DNA from: Cristatella mucedo
Taxonomy: Eukaryota; Bryozoa; Phylactolaemata; Cristatellidae
Reading direction: 5' to 3'
NCBI GenBank assembly: GCA_009760855.2
Contig: WPIO01000064.1
Span: 2,061,501-2,125,500 of the forward strand
Length of the DNA stretch: 64,000 nt
Shown: in pieces, positions 12,347 through 23,960 of the stretch
Layout of the letters: each line of letters opens with the position of its first letter
Position numbering within the stretch: the stretch's first letter is position 1
The notes under the pieces: generated by a model
Seen by the model: the letters and a program-made list of their open reading frames with translations, nothing else
Database searches by the model: none
Told to the model about the DNA's origin: nothing
Made by a program: the position numbers and the translations under genes

Positions 12347-14334
12347 AGATACACAGCGATACAGCTGCCATTTTCACAATAAATATAAGAAAACTGCCGT
12401 TTCAATTAAAAAATATACAGAATGATTCTGCAGGTTTACCCACCGAATGTTATGCAATTTCTCTTGCGCTTTCCCGTGCTATGGCCTCACATAGCCTGGG
12501 TCAGCCAGCCTATTTACACATTCGAGCGGTTATATTGATACCATTTCCACAAAAACGTCACGCAGCTGCGGTTTCGATTCCAAATTATAGTGATGGTAGC
12601 ATGGGTTTACCCTCAAAATCTCGTGCATTGTGCATCCGCCTTCTGTTGCAATGGGCTGGGCCGCCGTGCAATTTCGAACAACGATAAAGCTGCCATTTCC
12701 ATAGAAGGCGTCGTGCAACTTCGGCTTTGATTCCGCATTATAGGAAACAGCATTCCGCGTTAACCAAATTTTATGGCATAGCGCGTGGGCGTTCTCCTGC
12801 TATTACCTCCAATGACCCGGACCACCTAGCCTCCGTACGCACTCGAACTGTGATACAGCCGCCGTTTCCAAAATAAGCGTTGATCAACTGCGGTTTGATT
12901 TCATGTCATAGCAAACAGTGTTTCGAGTTTAACAAAAACATTTCATAAAATTTTCCATGCAGTTCTCATGCAATGGCCTCCAATGGCCCGGCCCACTCTG
13001 CATTTTCTGTGGTACAGCCACTATTCCAACAAATGGCGTCGTCGAACTGAGGTTTTTGATTGCTTGTTATGGAAAACAGGGTTCCGGATTTACCCACCAA
13101 ATAGTTTATGCAATTTTTCTAACGCGGTGTAGTGCTATGGCCTCTGATGGCCCGAACCATTGGAGGCCATAGCATTAGAACACGCCTGCCCAATGTCATG
13201 AAACTAGGCGGGTGAACCCGAAACACTTTTTTTATAATTTGGAATCAAAACCACAGTTTTACACCACCTACTTGTGGAAATGACAGCTGTATCTCAGTTT
13301 GAATATTTAGGGAGGCTGGCTGGTTCGGCCATTTGAGACCATAACATGAGAACGTGCATGGGCAATTGCGCTAAATTGTGTAGGTAATAATAATAACATT
13401 AACACATTTGATATGGCGCCCTTAGAGAACTCAATCACTTTCTAGGCACTTTACATTTGATGCAAAGGAAGCACGATCGAATGGTTAGTGGTAGGACGCT
13501 CAATTAACGACAAGAATAGCACGGTTTGGATTGACATGGGCACAGGGTCCTTGCATGCATGGATTCGCGAACCTTGTGCTGCCACAGCTAGCCGTGCTAT
13601 CCACGTTTGACCAAGTCTGCGATACTGACGTTAAAACTGCAAAGGCATTGCCCATTTTAAGCAGCTTTGTGCACATGCCATATGCTATTGTAACCACTCA
13701 ACCGTATCCAACATATCAAAGCATACTTCGATGCCTTTCATTAAATTAACGATATCTGATATACATATATATCTGATATAACGATATCACGTTCACATAA
13801 ATACCTCTAGGTGGATCTGGAATTGCTAAAGTAGAGCGATTTCTGCTGCTATTCTTCTACGCTGCTAGCCTAACTAGCTCTGGTAAACACGGAACAATGT
13901 TTTCTGAAACTTGGAATTAAAATTGCGGTTCGAAGAAGCTTATGGCGGAAATAGCAGCGGTATCGTACTTGGAATATCCATAGAGGCTGGCTGACCCGGA
14001 CCATTTGAGGTCATAGCGTGAAAGCGCCTGTGCGCAGTCGAATGAAATTTTGAGGGCGAACCCGGAACACCGTTTTAATACTGTGAAATTAAAGCAACGT
14101 TGTGTGAAGCCTAGTGTGGAAATGACGGGTGCATCGCCGTTGAAATACGTAGGGAGGCTCGCTGGTCCGGGCCACTGGAGACCATATCATGAGAAAGCTC
14201 AAGAGCTATGCCATGAAATTTGGTTGGTAAAGTCGCAAAACGGTTTTATATAAATTGGTATCAAAACCGCAGCTGCGAAACGCTTATTTGTTGAAATGGT
14301 TGCTATATCGCCGTTCGGATGTTTAAATTTGGGC
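12347..14334. repeat. Inverted array of 160-170 bp satellite units (foldback structure)
   Basis: Five units in + orientation start with blocks such as GCAGCTGCGGTTTCGATTCC. The block recurs near 12390, 12555, 12712, 12885 and 13042, each with a GGGTTTACC-like and an ATGGCCTCCAATGGCCCGG-like segment. At about 13160 the orientation flips, and the same unit appears reverse-complemented near 13210, 13890, 14052 and 14225. A LINE-A tail and about 320 bp of other sequence (13385-13884) interrupt the second arm. No conserved protein frame is seen, and the short frames crossing units are incidental. Confidence 0.75.
13385..13560 (-). mobile_element. LINE-A 3' tail fragment, inverted
   Basis: AAT repeats followed by the reverse-complement stem-loop (GCCCTTAGAGAACTCAATCA) and the 3' noncoding region, inserted in the satellite array. 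The sequence 13561-13884, which contains an AT-rich ATATCTGATATA segment, is not recognised. Confidence 0.8.
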
Positions 14335-14500
14335 TCCGTGACGGCGCAGGAGGTAAGGTGCTTGCTCTTCACAACCGAGGTCGTGGATTCGAATCTTGCA
14401 GTGGGCGATCCTTTACTGGCAATTGCAAGCGGTGGTGGATAGCCGTTAAGGCTCCTCTGCCCCTATACAAAAGAGGCTGTTAAATCAGCTACTATTATTA
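14335..14500 (+). mobile_element. SINE-1 (tRNA-derived)
   Basis: A box near CTCCGTGACGGCGCAGGAGG, B box TGGATTCGAATC, body with GCAAGCGGTGG, end CTATACAAAAGAGGCTGTTA and an ATT tail. It mirrors the SINE at 12185 and closes the right end of the foldback array. Confidence 0.8.
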
Positions 14501-15290
14501 TTATGAGGAGGCGTGGCGCGGGAGAGGCTTCTTCGAAAAGGTCGTGTTATGTAAGCGCTGAACGCTAGCAAGTGGGTGTCAGCAGTGACACAAGGTTACC
14601 TTTTGAGATGGTCTAATTGAAACGCCAGCCAAAGACCTCGGGATTTGGGGGTTCCTTTTCAATGCCTATCAATAATTTTTGACGGCCGAGCAATTCTCGA
14701 CGGCGAGCTTTAATGCAAACTGCACCTGAGGCAGGACAAATGACCTAATGCGACCGTAATGTAAAACTACAAAAACTAAGTGGGTGTTCAGCAGGAGAGT
14801 CTTCTTTATTGCAATCATCACTAAGCGCTTTCGAGCGGCACACGGCAGCCAAGTGACTTCTTTTTTCGTAACAAAGAGAAAGAGGGGGTCATACACTCCT
14901 CAAAAGTTGTGGTCCATCTGGAATGTTGATGCCCACCTGGTGCCAACTGGGGGCTTTTGCCTTGGCGTGCAGTAGAATTCATCACACATTTTTGCTATGC
15001 TTAAGGTCTTGCACAAGTAACAATATTGATTTCAGTTCAAAGAATGTATTAGAGGGTTGGATTTCCATGGTTTTCAATATATTAACTAACAAGCGGCTCA
15101 CTGCAGCCTGATGTGGACTTGCTTTGCTGAATCATAGTAGTTCCGTCATGGAAGACGCTGGCGCCATCTTGCCACGAGACACGGATGCACCCATGTTGCG
15201 GCGTGACGGACTACCTCACTTTAATTAGAGGAGATGTTCTCCGAGGCATGGAGCTCCTTAACCTCCAATGAGTCTCGGAGGTAATATTAA
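14501..15290. other. No gene recognised
   Basis: Short frames are present on both strands but lack recognisable domains or splice support. An ATAATAATAAT tail of the next LINE-A begins at about 15291. Confidence 0.4.
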
Positions 15291-15800
15291 TGATAATAAT
15301 AATAATTCACTTGATAAAGCACCCTCGGAGAACTTAATCTCTCTCTAGGCGCTTTACATTTGCTTTAAAGTGAAATGCAATGGAATGGTAAGTAAAATCA
15401 TGCTTGAAAAACAAACGAAATGAATAATATGGTTAGGGGTGACATGCACAGGGTCAGCATGCAAATGTGCTTAGTGGCAGCATGCACAGTGTCAGCATGC
15501 ATAAGCACATCAAGGACGAATCACAGGGACCCACTAAATGCTGTCCTAAATAGGTGTGTGTTTTTAGGTTGCTTTTAAATGTGGTCAGGTCATGGGATGT
15601 TCTGACGCAGGTCGGGAGGGAGTTCCAGGCTTTGGGAGCATATGAACTAAATGCACGGTCTCCAAAGGATTTAAGGTTTGTATGAGGTATTTCTAGACTG
15701 TTGGATTCCGAAAAGCGGAAAGCGAAATATTGTCCCATTAGCACTGTGGCCGGCCAAGCAGCAGCATCGATCACAGAATAGGACCTTGTATGGCGTGCCA
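15291..15800 (-). mobile_element. LINE-A 3' end, inverted
   Basis: (AAT)n tail, reverse-complement stem-loop (15315-15360), then the minus-strand C-terminal block FSESNSLEIPHTNLKSFGDR and KAWNSLPTCVRTSHDL. It breaks off near 15720 into unrelated sequence. Confidence 0.85.
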
Positions 15801-16042
15801 ACCTATCCCCCGAGATGCTGCTCGGGTACTTTTAGCTAATACGGCGTCATTTATTCATTGAGTCAGCTCACTTCCGGCACAGTGCCTATAGCAGGCTGCT
15901 AAACGTCGTCACCAACGTCTGTTTGTATTTCCGTTGTATAGAGCCATTTCTATGTATCTTTTTTTAGCTTGTGGTTTAGGACGGTAATCTTAAATGTAAT
16001 CGTATGTCAATCATAAATTCACCCGTGCTTGCTTCATTGTAG

Positions 16043-16450
16043 CAGCAGTTGAAGCAGCAGTACCAGAAAAAGCAAGAGCAGCTCCAGCAGAAGCAGCAGC
16101 TGCTGGAGCAGGCAAAGAATCCGTCGTCGCCGCCGCCGGCCCTGCTGCCGCCGTCTGCTGCTGCTGCCGGCGCCTCTTCGCCGGTTTCCAGTCCAGCCAG
16201 CTTATCGGCCTCGCTTCTGCCGCCGCCACCACCCAGTCCTGCCTCGCCTGACACCGGCTCTCCACCGCTGCACCAGCCGCCCGTGCTGGGAGGCTCGGCG
16301 GCTGCTCGCAGGCCCGTTCCCCTGCACATCGCCCTGCAGGGTCTCCTGCAGGCGCACCGAGTGGCCGACGGCAACGTGAGCGACCTGGCGCAGGCCTTGC
16401 AGGACTGGGACAGCCGCGATCGCAACATCGTTTATCCGTCGGAGGTGAAG
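16043..16450 (+). CDS. Probable internal exon of an unidentified Gln/Pro-rich protein
   Basis: The frame is open for 136 codons between a plausible acceptor (TGCTTCATTGTAG, ending 16042) and a consensus donor (GAAG then GTGAGC at 16451), phase 0 at both ends. The first 25 residues are a charged Gln-rich helix (QQLKQQYQKKQEQLQQKQQL). About 65 residues rich in Ala, Pro and Ser follow. A compact, probably helical segment ends the exon (PLHIALQGLLQAHRVADGNV, SDLAQALQDWDSRDRNIVYP). Codon use favours G/C at third positions, unlike the AT-richer flanks. I do not recognise the family. It is on the same strand as and upstream of the GRK first exon, with phases that do not require it to belong to that gene. 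It may be the 3' part of a neighbouring gene. Confidence 0.5.
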
Positions 16451-16682
16451 GTGAGCTCTTTGCCCACGCGGCGGGCGTCGGGGTGGAGCAGTCGAGCCTG
16501 CCTGCTCCCCGATTCGCCTGCTGGCTGAGCTCAACGCGGTCGCCGGGGCAGCTGCGCTCACTCCCTGCTGCTGCTGCTGCAGTGTGCAGCTACAGGTTCA
16601 TTCGGGTGACAGTTTCCTTTGCCGTCCGGCTGCCGCTGGCTGCTGCGTGTCTGCCAGCACCGCCACCAAGCTGCATGCTCGC

Positions 16683-16866
<184 letters not shown>

Positions 16867-16869
16867 CAG

Positions 16870-17118
16870 CCCATGCCAGCATTCTTCGGTCAGAGATTAG
16901 GCGACGAGGGCTACTTCGCGGCAAGGAACGACTGGGGTGGCCGAGGCTATGCTGACGTCAGACCGAGCCTGCCTCTGCACGATGCCTGCGGGCGCTTAGC
17001 GGCTGCCGTGCGTAGCAGCCGCAGCGGAGGACGAAAATGCAGCCGCTCAGCAGCAGCAGTCGCTGGCGCGTGTGCTTGCCGCCCTAATCCAAGGGCAGAG
17101 CGACGGCTCGATTGGTGA
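16870..17118 (+). CDS. Possible exon(s) after the CT tract
   Basis: Two readings are possible. In phase 0 from 16043-16450 the frame continues from the CTCTTGCAG acceptor (PMPAFFGQRLGDEGYFAARN) to a TGA at 17116-17118 and could be a terminal exon. Alternatively, a smaller exon starts at one of several AG sites near 17000-17020 and reads a Gln-rich segment (ENAAAQQQQSLARVLAALIQ, GQSDGSI). It would end at the donor-like ATTG then GTGAGA at 17115. The second reading resembles the exon at 16043 in composition and is followed by a duplicated piece of its intron. The family is unknown. Confidence 0.3.
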   Translation, partial: PMPAFFGQRLGDEGYFAARNDWGGRGYADVRPSLPLHDACGRLAAAVRSSRSGGRKCSRSAAAVAGACACRPNPRAERRLDW

Positions 17119-17214
17119 GAGCTCCACCGGCTGCTGCCACCGAGCTGCTGCCACCGGCCGAGGCTGCACTGGCTGAGCTCAACGTGGTCGCCGGGGCAGC
17201 TTCGCTCACTCGCC

Positions 17215-17580
17215 GAAGTTTGTAATACACCCGAAGCAATGCTGACTCTGTGGAGTGATCAGCTCTGAAACCTGACTGGAACTTGCCTGTTAGGTTTCAG
17301 AATTTCACCGTTAGAGTTCAGCTAGCCTGCCACAACTCATGCCTGTGTCTTCGACGGGAACGGTAGATGGGAGACTGAGGTGAAGCTGCTCAAATTCTCT
17401 TGATCTAGCGTTGCTTTCTCAGTTAGTGGCCTAACTACAGCCTTTTCGAAAGAGGGCAGGGACATGTCCTGAGGCTAAGCACATGTTTATTACGTCAGTT
17501 GTGCATGGCAGCAGCAGTTCTGTGCGTCGTAGAAGCAGGGTAATGGGTATCGAAGTAGAATCACGCTCAGCTTTGGAGTA
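17215..17580 (-). mobile_element. LINE-A fragment, inverted
   Basis: Aligns by eye to 26308-26790 of the longer minus copy: CACCCGAAGCAATGCTGACT, then the CTTGATCTAGCGTTGCTTTC and GTGGCCTAACTACAGCCTTT segments. Pre-RT part only. Confidence 0.7.
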
Positions 17581-17584
17581 TCCG

Positions 17585-17765
17585 TTCGGTGAGCCGTAAT
17601 GGCTCACTAGGTAAGGTGGTTGCTTTTCACGACCTCGGCCCCGAGGTCGTGGGTTCGAATCCTGTGGTGGGCGATCCTATATCGCCACTGCAAGCGATGG
17701 CCGTAAAGACTCTTCTGTCGCTATACAAAAAGAAGCTGTTAAACCAGCTAGTATTTTATTTTTAT
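17585..17765 (+). mobile_element. SINE-1 (tRNA-derived)
   Basis: A box TGGCTCACTAGGTAAGGTGG, perfect B box GGTTCGAATCC (17652-17662), body ATCGCCACTGCAAGCGATGG and end GTCGCTATACAAAAAGAAGC, with an ATTTTATTT tail. It is the clearest copy together with 63364-63530. Confidence 0.88.
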
Positions 17766-18155
17766 TTTTTATTCCTGTCTACCCGAAGTCTTGGACCCTA
17801 CCGCCCGCCCCGCCCCCAGGCTTGGCGACGTGTGCTCCAAAGCCTGATGCAGAGCAGAGCAGAGCAGGTGCCGGACCGAAGCCTCGGACCGGACTCGCCT
17901 CGCGGCTTAATCGCGCCGAATGGCATTCGGCACGGCTCGTCCCGCCGCATCCTAGTAATGCAGCTCGAGTCGACGTCCGATCGCGCACCCAATAAATAGC
18001 AATCACTCCTACTTTGCGCTGCGACTAGCTGTAAGCTGATGGGTTTCCGGCCCGAGCCACTCGCAGCAGCTCAAGCTGAACCGGGCAACCCGAGCATTAG
18101 CGTTGGTCCTAGTCCGTAAGTCCTAGCTGGCGAATCGCACGCCGGACGGAGTACA

Positions 18156-18210
18156 ATGGACCAAGTGGAGAACCTAGTCGCCAATCTGCTGCATGTAAAC
18201 GCAAAGGCCG
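18156..18210 (+). CDS. GRK first coding exon, variant 1a
   Basis: Starts at ATG 18156 (context ACAATGGAC) and encodes MDQVENLVANLLHVNAKA plus one base. The GTACGG donor is at 18211. It matches the GRK4/5/6 N-terminal helix, whose vertebrate form begins MELENIVAN. The ENLVAN core is kept, but there is one extra residue before it and the second half (LLHVNAKA) diverges. In known GRKs this helix docks on the active receptor and contacts the kinase small lobe. Phase 1 at the end is compatible with exon 2. Only genomic sequence supports it. It could be an old duplicate no longer used, but the open frame, donor and CpG island argue for use. Confidence 0.75.
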
Positions 18211-18240
18211 GTACGGTGCACCGTCGCGTCACGTCGGAGC

Positions 18241-18272
18241 GACCGCACGTGCGGCCGAGCGCACGTGCGGTC
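18241..18272. repeat. Perfect inverted repeat, 12-bp arms
   Basis: Arms GACCGCACGTGC and GCACGTGCGGTC are separated by 8 bases, 30 bp after the exon 1a donor. Each arm carries a CACGTG core. It could be a hairpin in RNA or a paired E-box site in DNA. Confidence 0.9.
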
Positions 18273-18508
18273 GCGGCCGAGCCGAAGACACGAGCACGTG
18301 CGCACACACTGCATTTCGTCGTCGCTACGCGGGTCTCACGCCCACTCGCTGCTTCTCCCGCATCCAGTGCATCGGCTGCTGCACCGGGCTGTTCCCGCTG
18401 CCTCGAAATTGCCAGCGAAGCCGGCCAGGCTCGAATGACCTTGCGACCGATCGGCTCGCGCTGTCGAAAACCGCATCGGTTGATCGCTCGTGCGTAGCGG
18501 CCGCCGCC

Positions 18509-18720
<212 letters not shown>

Positions 18721-20449
18721 CCCACCCCTCTCTCTCCCCCTCCCTCCTCTCTCTGCATTTCGTGTGTTCGCGTCGGCTGGAGTTTCTGTTCAGCCGCTTG
18801 CTTAGCTTTCATCCTTCGCGCGGACCGCGTTCGCCGCGACTGCGAAAGTCCTTCCATTTCGTTTCGGGCAGCCGCGAGCGCGCGGGCAGTTCGTGGGACG
18901 CACGACGTACGCTCGACGCTGCGACGTACGCTCGACGCCCGCCAGGAAGGGGAATGTGAGCTCGAGTGCCCGTAGAGGCAGAGCTGACGACCCAAGTACG
19001 AGTGAATTGTAAAAACGACAGTACAAGCAAGAGAATAACAGAGCTTGAAATTTAATTTTCAGCTACAGTTTCCAGAGATATAAAAATTGGGAATTTGCTA
19101 CCACGAGCGAAATGTAGGAACGAAGCGATGGCAGTAGACTACAGTTGAATTTCAATACGGCGGCACCAATTTAAAGCTCTAGTACGATTTACAATGCGTG
19201 CATCCATGTATGTATCTCCATTTGAAGCTCCACAAAGCTACAAAGATCAAGTGAATCTGTACGGTCGAGCTGGTCGCAAGACTTATGAGCGGCAATGGTA
19301 GCATTGCTGAGCGTATGCACGCTCCGGACACTCCACGGCTTGGCACTGGCAGAGCTGGCTGAGTATGTGGAGGAGAAGAGAATAGCAAATACCTGTCTTA
19401 CAGTCTGGCTGCGACAGCCAGCCAGCGATGACCGCAATTAGACTTTTGTAAATGGCCTCCTACGATGAAGGGAGGAAGGAAGGAAGGAAGGTGGAAGAGG
19501 AGCAACAAACTCTCCTAAAGTTGGGACTATGTGCTAGCACGGCGCATACAACCCGACAGAGGCAGCACGTCTTCTAGTATGCTTTCTTGATGCCGACGTA
19601 TTTTCCGAAGGACGAGAGATACCTTTCGGTGTTTTTTTCTTGGTTTGACCGCCAGCTCGTCGGTGCTTTCAAAGCGCATGGGCAGGAATTTGACGCCGAA
19701 GCTGCTGTTTTGGCACGAGCAGCGTGCAGATCGTCGCGTACCTCGCGACATCTTGAGCATGTCGTGAGGCAAGTTTTCTGTTTCTCGGTTAGCACTTTTG
19801 AAAAAATGGTGTAAACCTTGCTCCCAGATTTCGGTCATCCACTGCCTGATTAACAACTGCTGTGTGTCAGTCCCACAAAATCGCGTTTAATTGCACATAG
19901 GCCACATTCTCTCGCCCCAGCCATCAGCAGAGCGTTGACATCCCACTGTAAGGAGAAGGAAACACGGCTGCCATCTTATCTTTTCATGGCTGCTCTTGCA
20001 CAGACTTGTAAGGGTTTAATAATCTGCACACTTTTAAGTTTAGGGTTGAGCACGTGGTGCAAGAGCCCTCGAAATACCAGCTAATATCTCCCAGAGTGTG
20101 TCAGCAGAATGTACTGAAACAAAGGGCCGTCTGTCCCAACAAACAAGCGTGCTTTTACGAGTGCAGAACATCGACCATAATCTCAGGGTACTCGTTTCAC
20201 CGGACTTCGATCGCGCCGTTTTAGCGAGCGAATATATTTACCGGAGCAAACAAACAAGCCAGATCAAGCCAAACAGCAGGGGCAAACAGCAGACCTGCGC
20301 CGAAACTGCTCGACCTCTATCGGTCAGTGTCATCAATCTACATGACAGCCCGAGAGGAGCGTCCTGCTCTAGCAGGCTCTCACTGCAGACCTGAGCGAGC
20401 AGGCAATGACCTTATGAGTATAGACAAGTCACTGTAGAATAGCCCAGTT
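18721..20449. other. Intron sequence, no gene recognised
   Basis: The first 250 bp remain CpG-rich (tail of the island). The ACGACGTACGCTCGACGCTG area (about 18901-18940) holds a short direct repeat of GACGTACGCTCGACG. Around 19530-19860 both strands are open for 60-110 codons, but I recognise no domain and no consistent splice sites. Confidence 0.4.
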
Positions 20450-20960
20450 CGCGGAACTGATACTTGACGAACCAGTCTTGCGGGCGAGGTCTTCCAACTG
20501 GAAGTTGACTCAAGGCTTGCACTCGATATTACGTTCGGTCTTGTCGCCATTAAGAAGCTTCAGGACATTAGTGGCCATCCACATGCGAACCTTGTCGATG
20601 CAGGCTTTATGGGAGGTCGTACAGGAGGCGGGTGCAGAGCAAGGTTGCTAAGGGATTGGTAGAGCTGGTTGCTAAGGGATTGGAAGGATCGGTAGAGCTG
20701 CTCAGTTTCGTCGGCCTAGGGATGAACGCAGGAGATTGCGTTCATCCCTAGGCCGTGGGCCAGAGGGAGAGTACAGATGCTGAAAAGAAGGGGTCTAGCT
20801 AAGAACAAACCCATAGATATCCCTTATTTTAAGGGTTCTCCGGATGATCGAGAGCCATTTAAATCTACACCCGACATCTCCTCCAGAAGTAGGAAGTAAC
20901 TTCAACGATCGCTGAGCCAGTACCTATGCTTGTCGAAGGCTACTGCCAAGGATGTGAAGG
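20450..20960 (-). mobile_element. LINE RT fragment, inverted, divergent
   Basis: The minus strand corresponds to the RT region around the YADD block and the start of the GVPQGS block (complement of GATATCCCTTATTTTAAGGG with TTCTCCGGATGAT). It is much diverged from LINE-A. It contains a short direct repeat GGTTGCTAAGGGATTGG (about 20641-20690) and a perfect hairpin at 20712-20755. Confidence 0.5.
20712..20755. repeat. Perfect inverted repeat, 19-bp arms
   Basis: The arm CGGCCTAGGGATGAACGCA and its exact complement are separated by 6 bases (GGAGAT). Confidence 0.95.
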
Positions 20961-22527
20961 TGAATCAACATGGCCCCACCTTCCCGATCCCTGCGATTGG
21001 GGGCTGAAAATTGGGCTGATAAATCGAAGAAGGGGCGCACTGGCAGCCTTTACGGACACACTTGCATGACGAGTCACAGGCTTTTACAGACCTGACTAAA
21101 TGTTCATGTATCCACTGGTACGAGAAGCGATGCAAATGTGTTTGTCACGACTTCGGTGCATGGCTTTATGCGCTCGCATGGATTGATCCTTCAAAGAATC
21201 AGCTTCTATTTAGACCATTTCCAAGATAGCTATCATTTATAGAGTGAAATTATTATAATAAAGTTTATTTCCTCATTACAAGACCTGCTATTCGTGCATA
21301 AAATCCTACTTATGCGTGGAACCAGTGGGCGATTTTATTTAGCATTTATTTAGGCTATCTGTAAGTCACTTTAAACGTTTCGCTTGGTCATCTTCTCTAT
21401 TTTTGGTTTTATCATGATAGAAGACGCTTTTGATGAAAAAGTGCTTATGCATAAAGTCTAGACTATCTATCCTAGAACATTTTCAGACGAAATTTTCAAT
21501 TGCGAGACGTGTCTTTCCAGGCATTGAAAGCATGGGCCGCCATAATTTCCATTTTGCATTACATAACAAGCCGTTGGTTACTTGTTGCACTAAAACAATG
21601 TGCGGTCATTCTGTGCTATATTTCTAGGTAAATAATATTTGCAACCGATAGTACTCATATATGCTTTGTCAGATGATTGGACAAACTTTATAGGCATTCA
21701 ATTAGTACACCGGGAGCCGTATGTGGTTAGGTCATTAAATTTGGCTCAGAAGTTGAATCCATGTTGTTCCTACCTCCAGAAGCACTCTGAGTACCGAATC
21801 ATCAATCAAGCCAAATTAAGTGCTTTCAAACCAAAATTTAAAATTCTGAACTTAGCTCTCCCACAACAGCGGTCATTGGCGCACGAACGGCTACTTTACA
21901 ACGGCCGGTGAAAGGCGTGTGCACGAAATAAATCCCCTCCGGGGTAAAATAGCCCGAGCCCAAATCGCCTTCATTTTCAGAACCCGCCAAGTGGAAAATG
22001 TATTGAAACTGTGATCCGAGGGCGCATCATTGCATGACGCACGCGCGCTGTTAACCAGTCTAATAGGTAGGTAGTTTGCATGTAGAAGAATGCGTTAACG
22101 CAAGTCGACCACAGGTAGGGATCGGAGCAACCGGAAGCAACTTGCGCGACGAACTTCTTTTTTTCTGTGAAAAACTAGCAAAATTTTGGCATGACCATAC
22201 GCGTTATGTTCAACAAAGTGCTCGGAACTCGCCGCTTTGAAACCGCTGATGGGCCTGTCCGGAAAAAAGAATGCGACTCGCGCTTGGGTTACTTCTTCCG
22301 CAGCATCACAAGCGTTAGATCGGGCGTCGCTCGAGGCGGCCAATCCGTATCTGATCCTGAAGTTTCGGTGGTTTGCCTTTCTAATCTGCTGACAAGCTTA
22401 TCTTCTGCCGACCTGGTTATGGCGGCAAGCCCAACGCAGAGCGATCGAGGTAGGCAGCGTTCCGTCGCGGCCTACGACGCGTTTTCAGAGTCGCCGGGCT
22501 TGACTGACTGACTGATGCGGAAACAAA
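20961..22527. other. Intron sequence, no gene recognised
   Basis: AT-richer to about 21900, then mixed. Frames of 60-106 codons occur, without recognisable domains. Confidence 0.4.
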
Positions 22528-22690
22528 ATATATATATATATATATATATATATGCACGTATAAATATATTATTTATTTGTATAAATAGAACTCTATCCTA
22601 GCTTCATGTATGACCTAGGGCTCGAGCCCACTACCTCTTCCCTTCAAGGCGAGCGCCCTATCGCTGAGCAGAGTCGACGCGTCAGCGTCT
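22528..22690 (-). mobile_element. (TA)n tract and partial SINE-2-like head
   Basis: A TA dinucleotide run (about 22528-22553) is followed by a reverse-complement tRNA-like B box (GGGCTCGAGCCCACTACCTC at 22619) and an A-box-like region near 22655. The LINE-A-like 3' part typical of SINE-2 is not clear here. Confidence 0.4.
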
Positions 22691-22849
22691 GCCCCCTTCC
22701 CGCCCGGGTTCTTTTCCGTCTGCAGCTTCCGGCTTTCCGCACTCCCCTTCCCTCATACCTCGCTCTCACCTTCCCTCATACCGAGCCGTTCTGCCTATTT
22801 TAGTAAAATAAAATCGTTATTCATAGGAGCTAAATTCGAAACACGTTTT

Positions 22850-23960
22850 TCCGCGGCCACTCGGAAAGCTGTTTTCGCTCAGCCATTCCCCGTGAATTGC
22901 GGATTCGCTGCGACCGCGAGGCCTGCGCTGTGCGCCGGCGCCTGTCCGTAGGACTAGCGCTCTTCGCTTCGTCGTCGCCCGCGCATTCGTCGCAGCGGAC
23001 TTTGAGCCGGAGCCTTTGCGCCGAACTCGCGGCGGCCGCAGCGACCGAACTGGCCGCGGCGGCTGACGGAAGGGCGGCAATGGCCCACAGCTCTGGCGGC
23101 ACGTCGCTGCCGGCTACGAGTAGCGCTAGACGGCGGCGCGACTCCAGCAAAGCAGCCGAGTTTTTTACATCTGTCGCACGAACGAGAGAGAGAGGCTCCT
23201 TAGTCGGACAGTCGCAAGAGTCGTGCACCTTTTCCGCTTCGCGTTTCGAGAGCGGGCGCTCGCCGCTGCGGCGCATTGCCAGCCCAGCGCCGGCGCTCGC
23301 CGGCGCTCACGGCCGCGGCGGGCGCCGGCGCTGTCGCGCGATCGAGCGCGATCGGAGACGCGAGCGGCCGGCGATCTCCGAGGACCTGCCGGGATCGAGT
23401 GCGTGTGCCTTATCTCCGCGCGGACGGCACGTCCGCCTTCGACTGCAGAGGGGAGGCCTCCTTCGTCCGCGGGTGCCGCCGTTTTATCTCGCCGATAGTT
23501 GACGGAAGCTACGGAAGGAAGCAGGAAAAAGCGAACTTTGGCAACGAGCGAAAAGCTCCAGCGCAGGCAGCAGCGATCCGCTCTGCTCTGCTCTGCGCAA
23601 GAAGCGTGAGGCGCCGACGCCGAATCGTCTCCCCTTGAAAATCCGTGCAAAGTGCGCCTCCTGTTTCGGGCTCGTCGCAAGGAACTGCGCGCCTGCCTAC
23701 CTCGCCGAGCAGCCGGAGGGGATGGGGCATGTCGGAAGGGCGTGGCGACACTCTCGCGCCGCCTTCACCCGGCGCTCGCTTCGCGAGGCGAGCAAGCCGC
23801 CACCGACGCGAGACGTGCGCACGAGACGCTCAGTTCGCTTTAAGTTGCAGCTGCCTGGCTCTGACCGTAGCTCCGAGCTCCACCGAGCCTGGCCGTCCTC
23901 GTAGAACACGGGCGACGCGGGGTGAAGCGAGCTATCGGCGACGCAACTTCAATCTGCTAA
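22850..23960. promoter_or_regulatory. CpG-rich island, no exon identified
   Basis: About 1.1 kb dense in CG dinucleotides, with many overlapping long frames on both strands, as expected for high-GC noncoding DNA. I could not find a third GRK-like first exon (no ENLVAN/ENIVAN-type codons). It may be a promoter or enhancer, or the 5' exon of another transcript. Confidence 0.45.

Larger units (their letters stand above)
18010..18500 (+). promoter_or_regulatory. CpG-rich island at first exon 1a
   Basis: GC-rich and dense in CG dinucleotides around the 1a start codon, unlike the flanking sequence. It contains several CACGTG/GCACGTG cores (for example 18245-18250, 18263-18268). I see no convincing TATA box. 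A CpG-type promoter is inferred, and no transcription start can be assigned. Confidence 0.5.

Noticed and set aside
12347-14334. CRISPR-like or simple tandem repeat
   Set aside because: Units are long, degenerate and switch orientation, with no spacers; the context is eukaryotic.
17585-17765. Possible tRNA gene
   Set aside because: A and B boxes are present, but the copy extends into a shared 3' body and AT tail repeated at several other loci, so it is a SINE.
19527-19856. Frames of 75-109 codons open on both strands
   Set aside because: No recognisable domain and the two strands compete; insufficient support for a gene.
22830-23680. Several overlapping frames of 120-200 codons
   Set aside because: High-GC DNA lacks stops in all frames; both strands are open simultaneously and no domain is recognisable.
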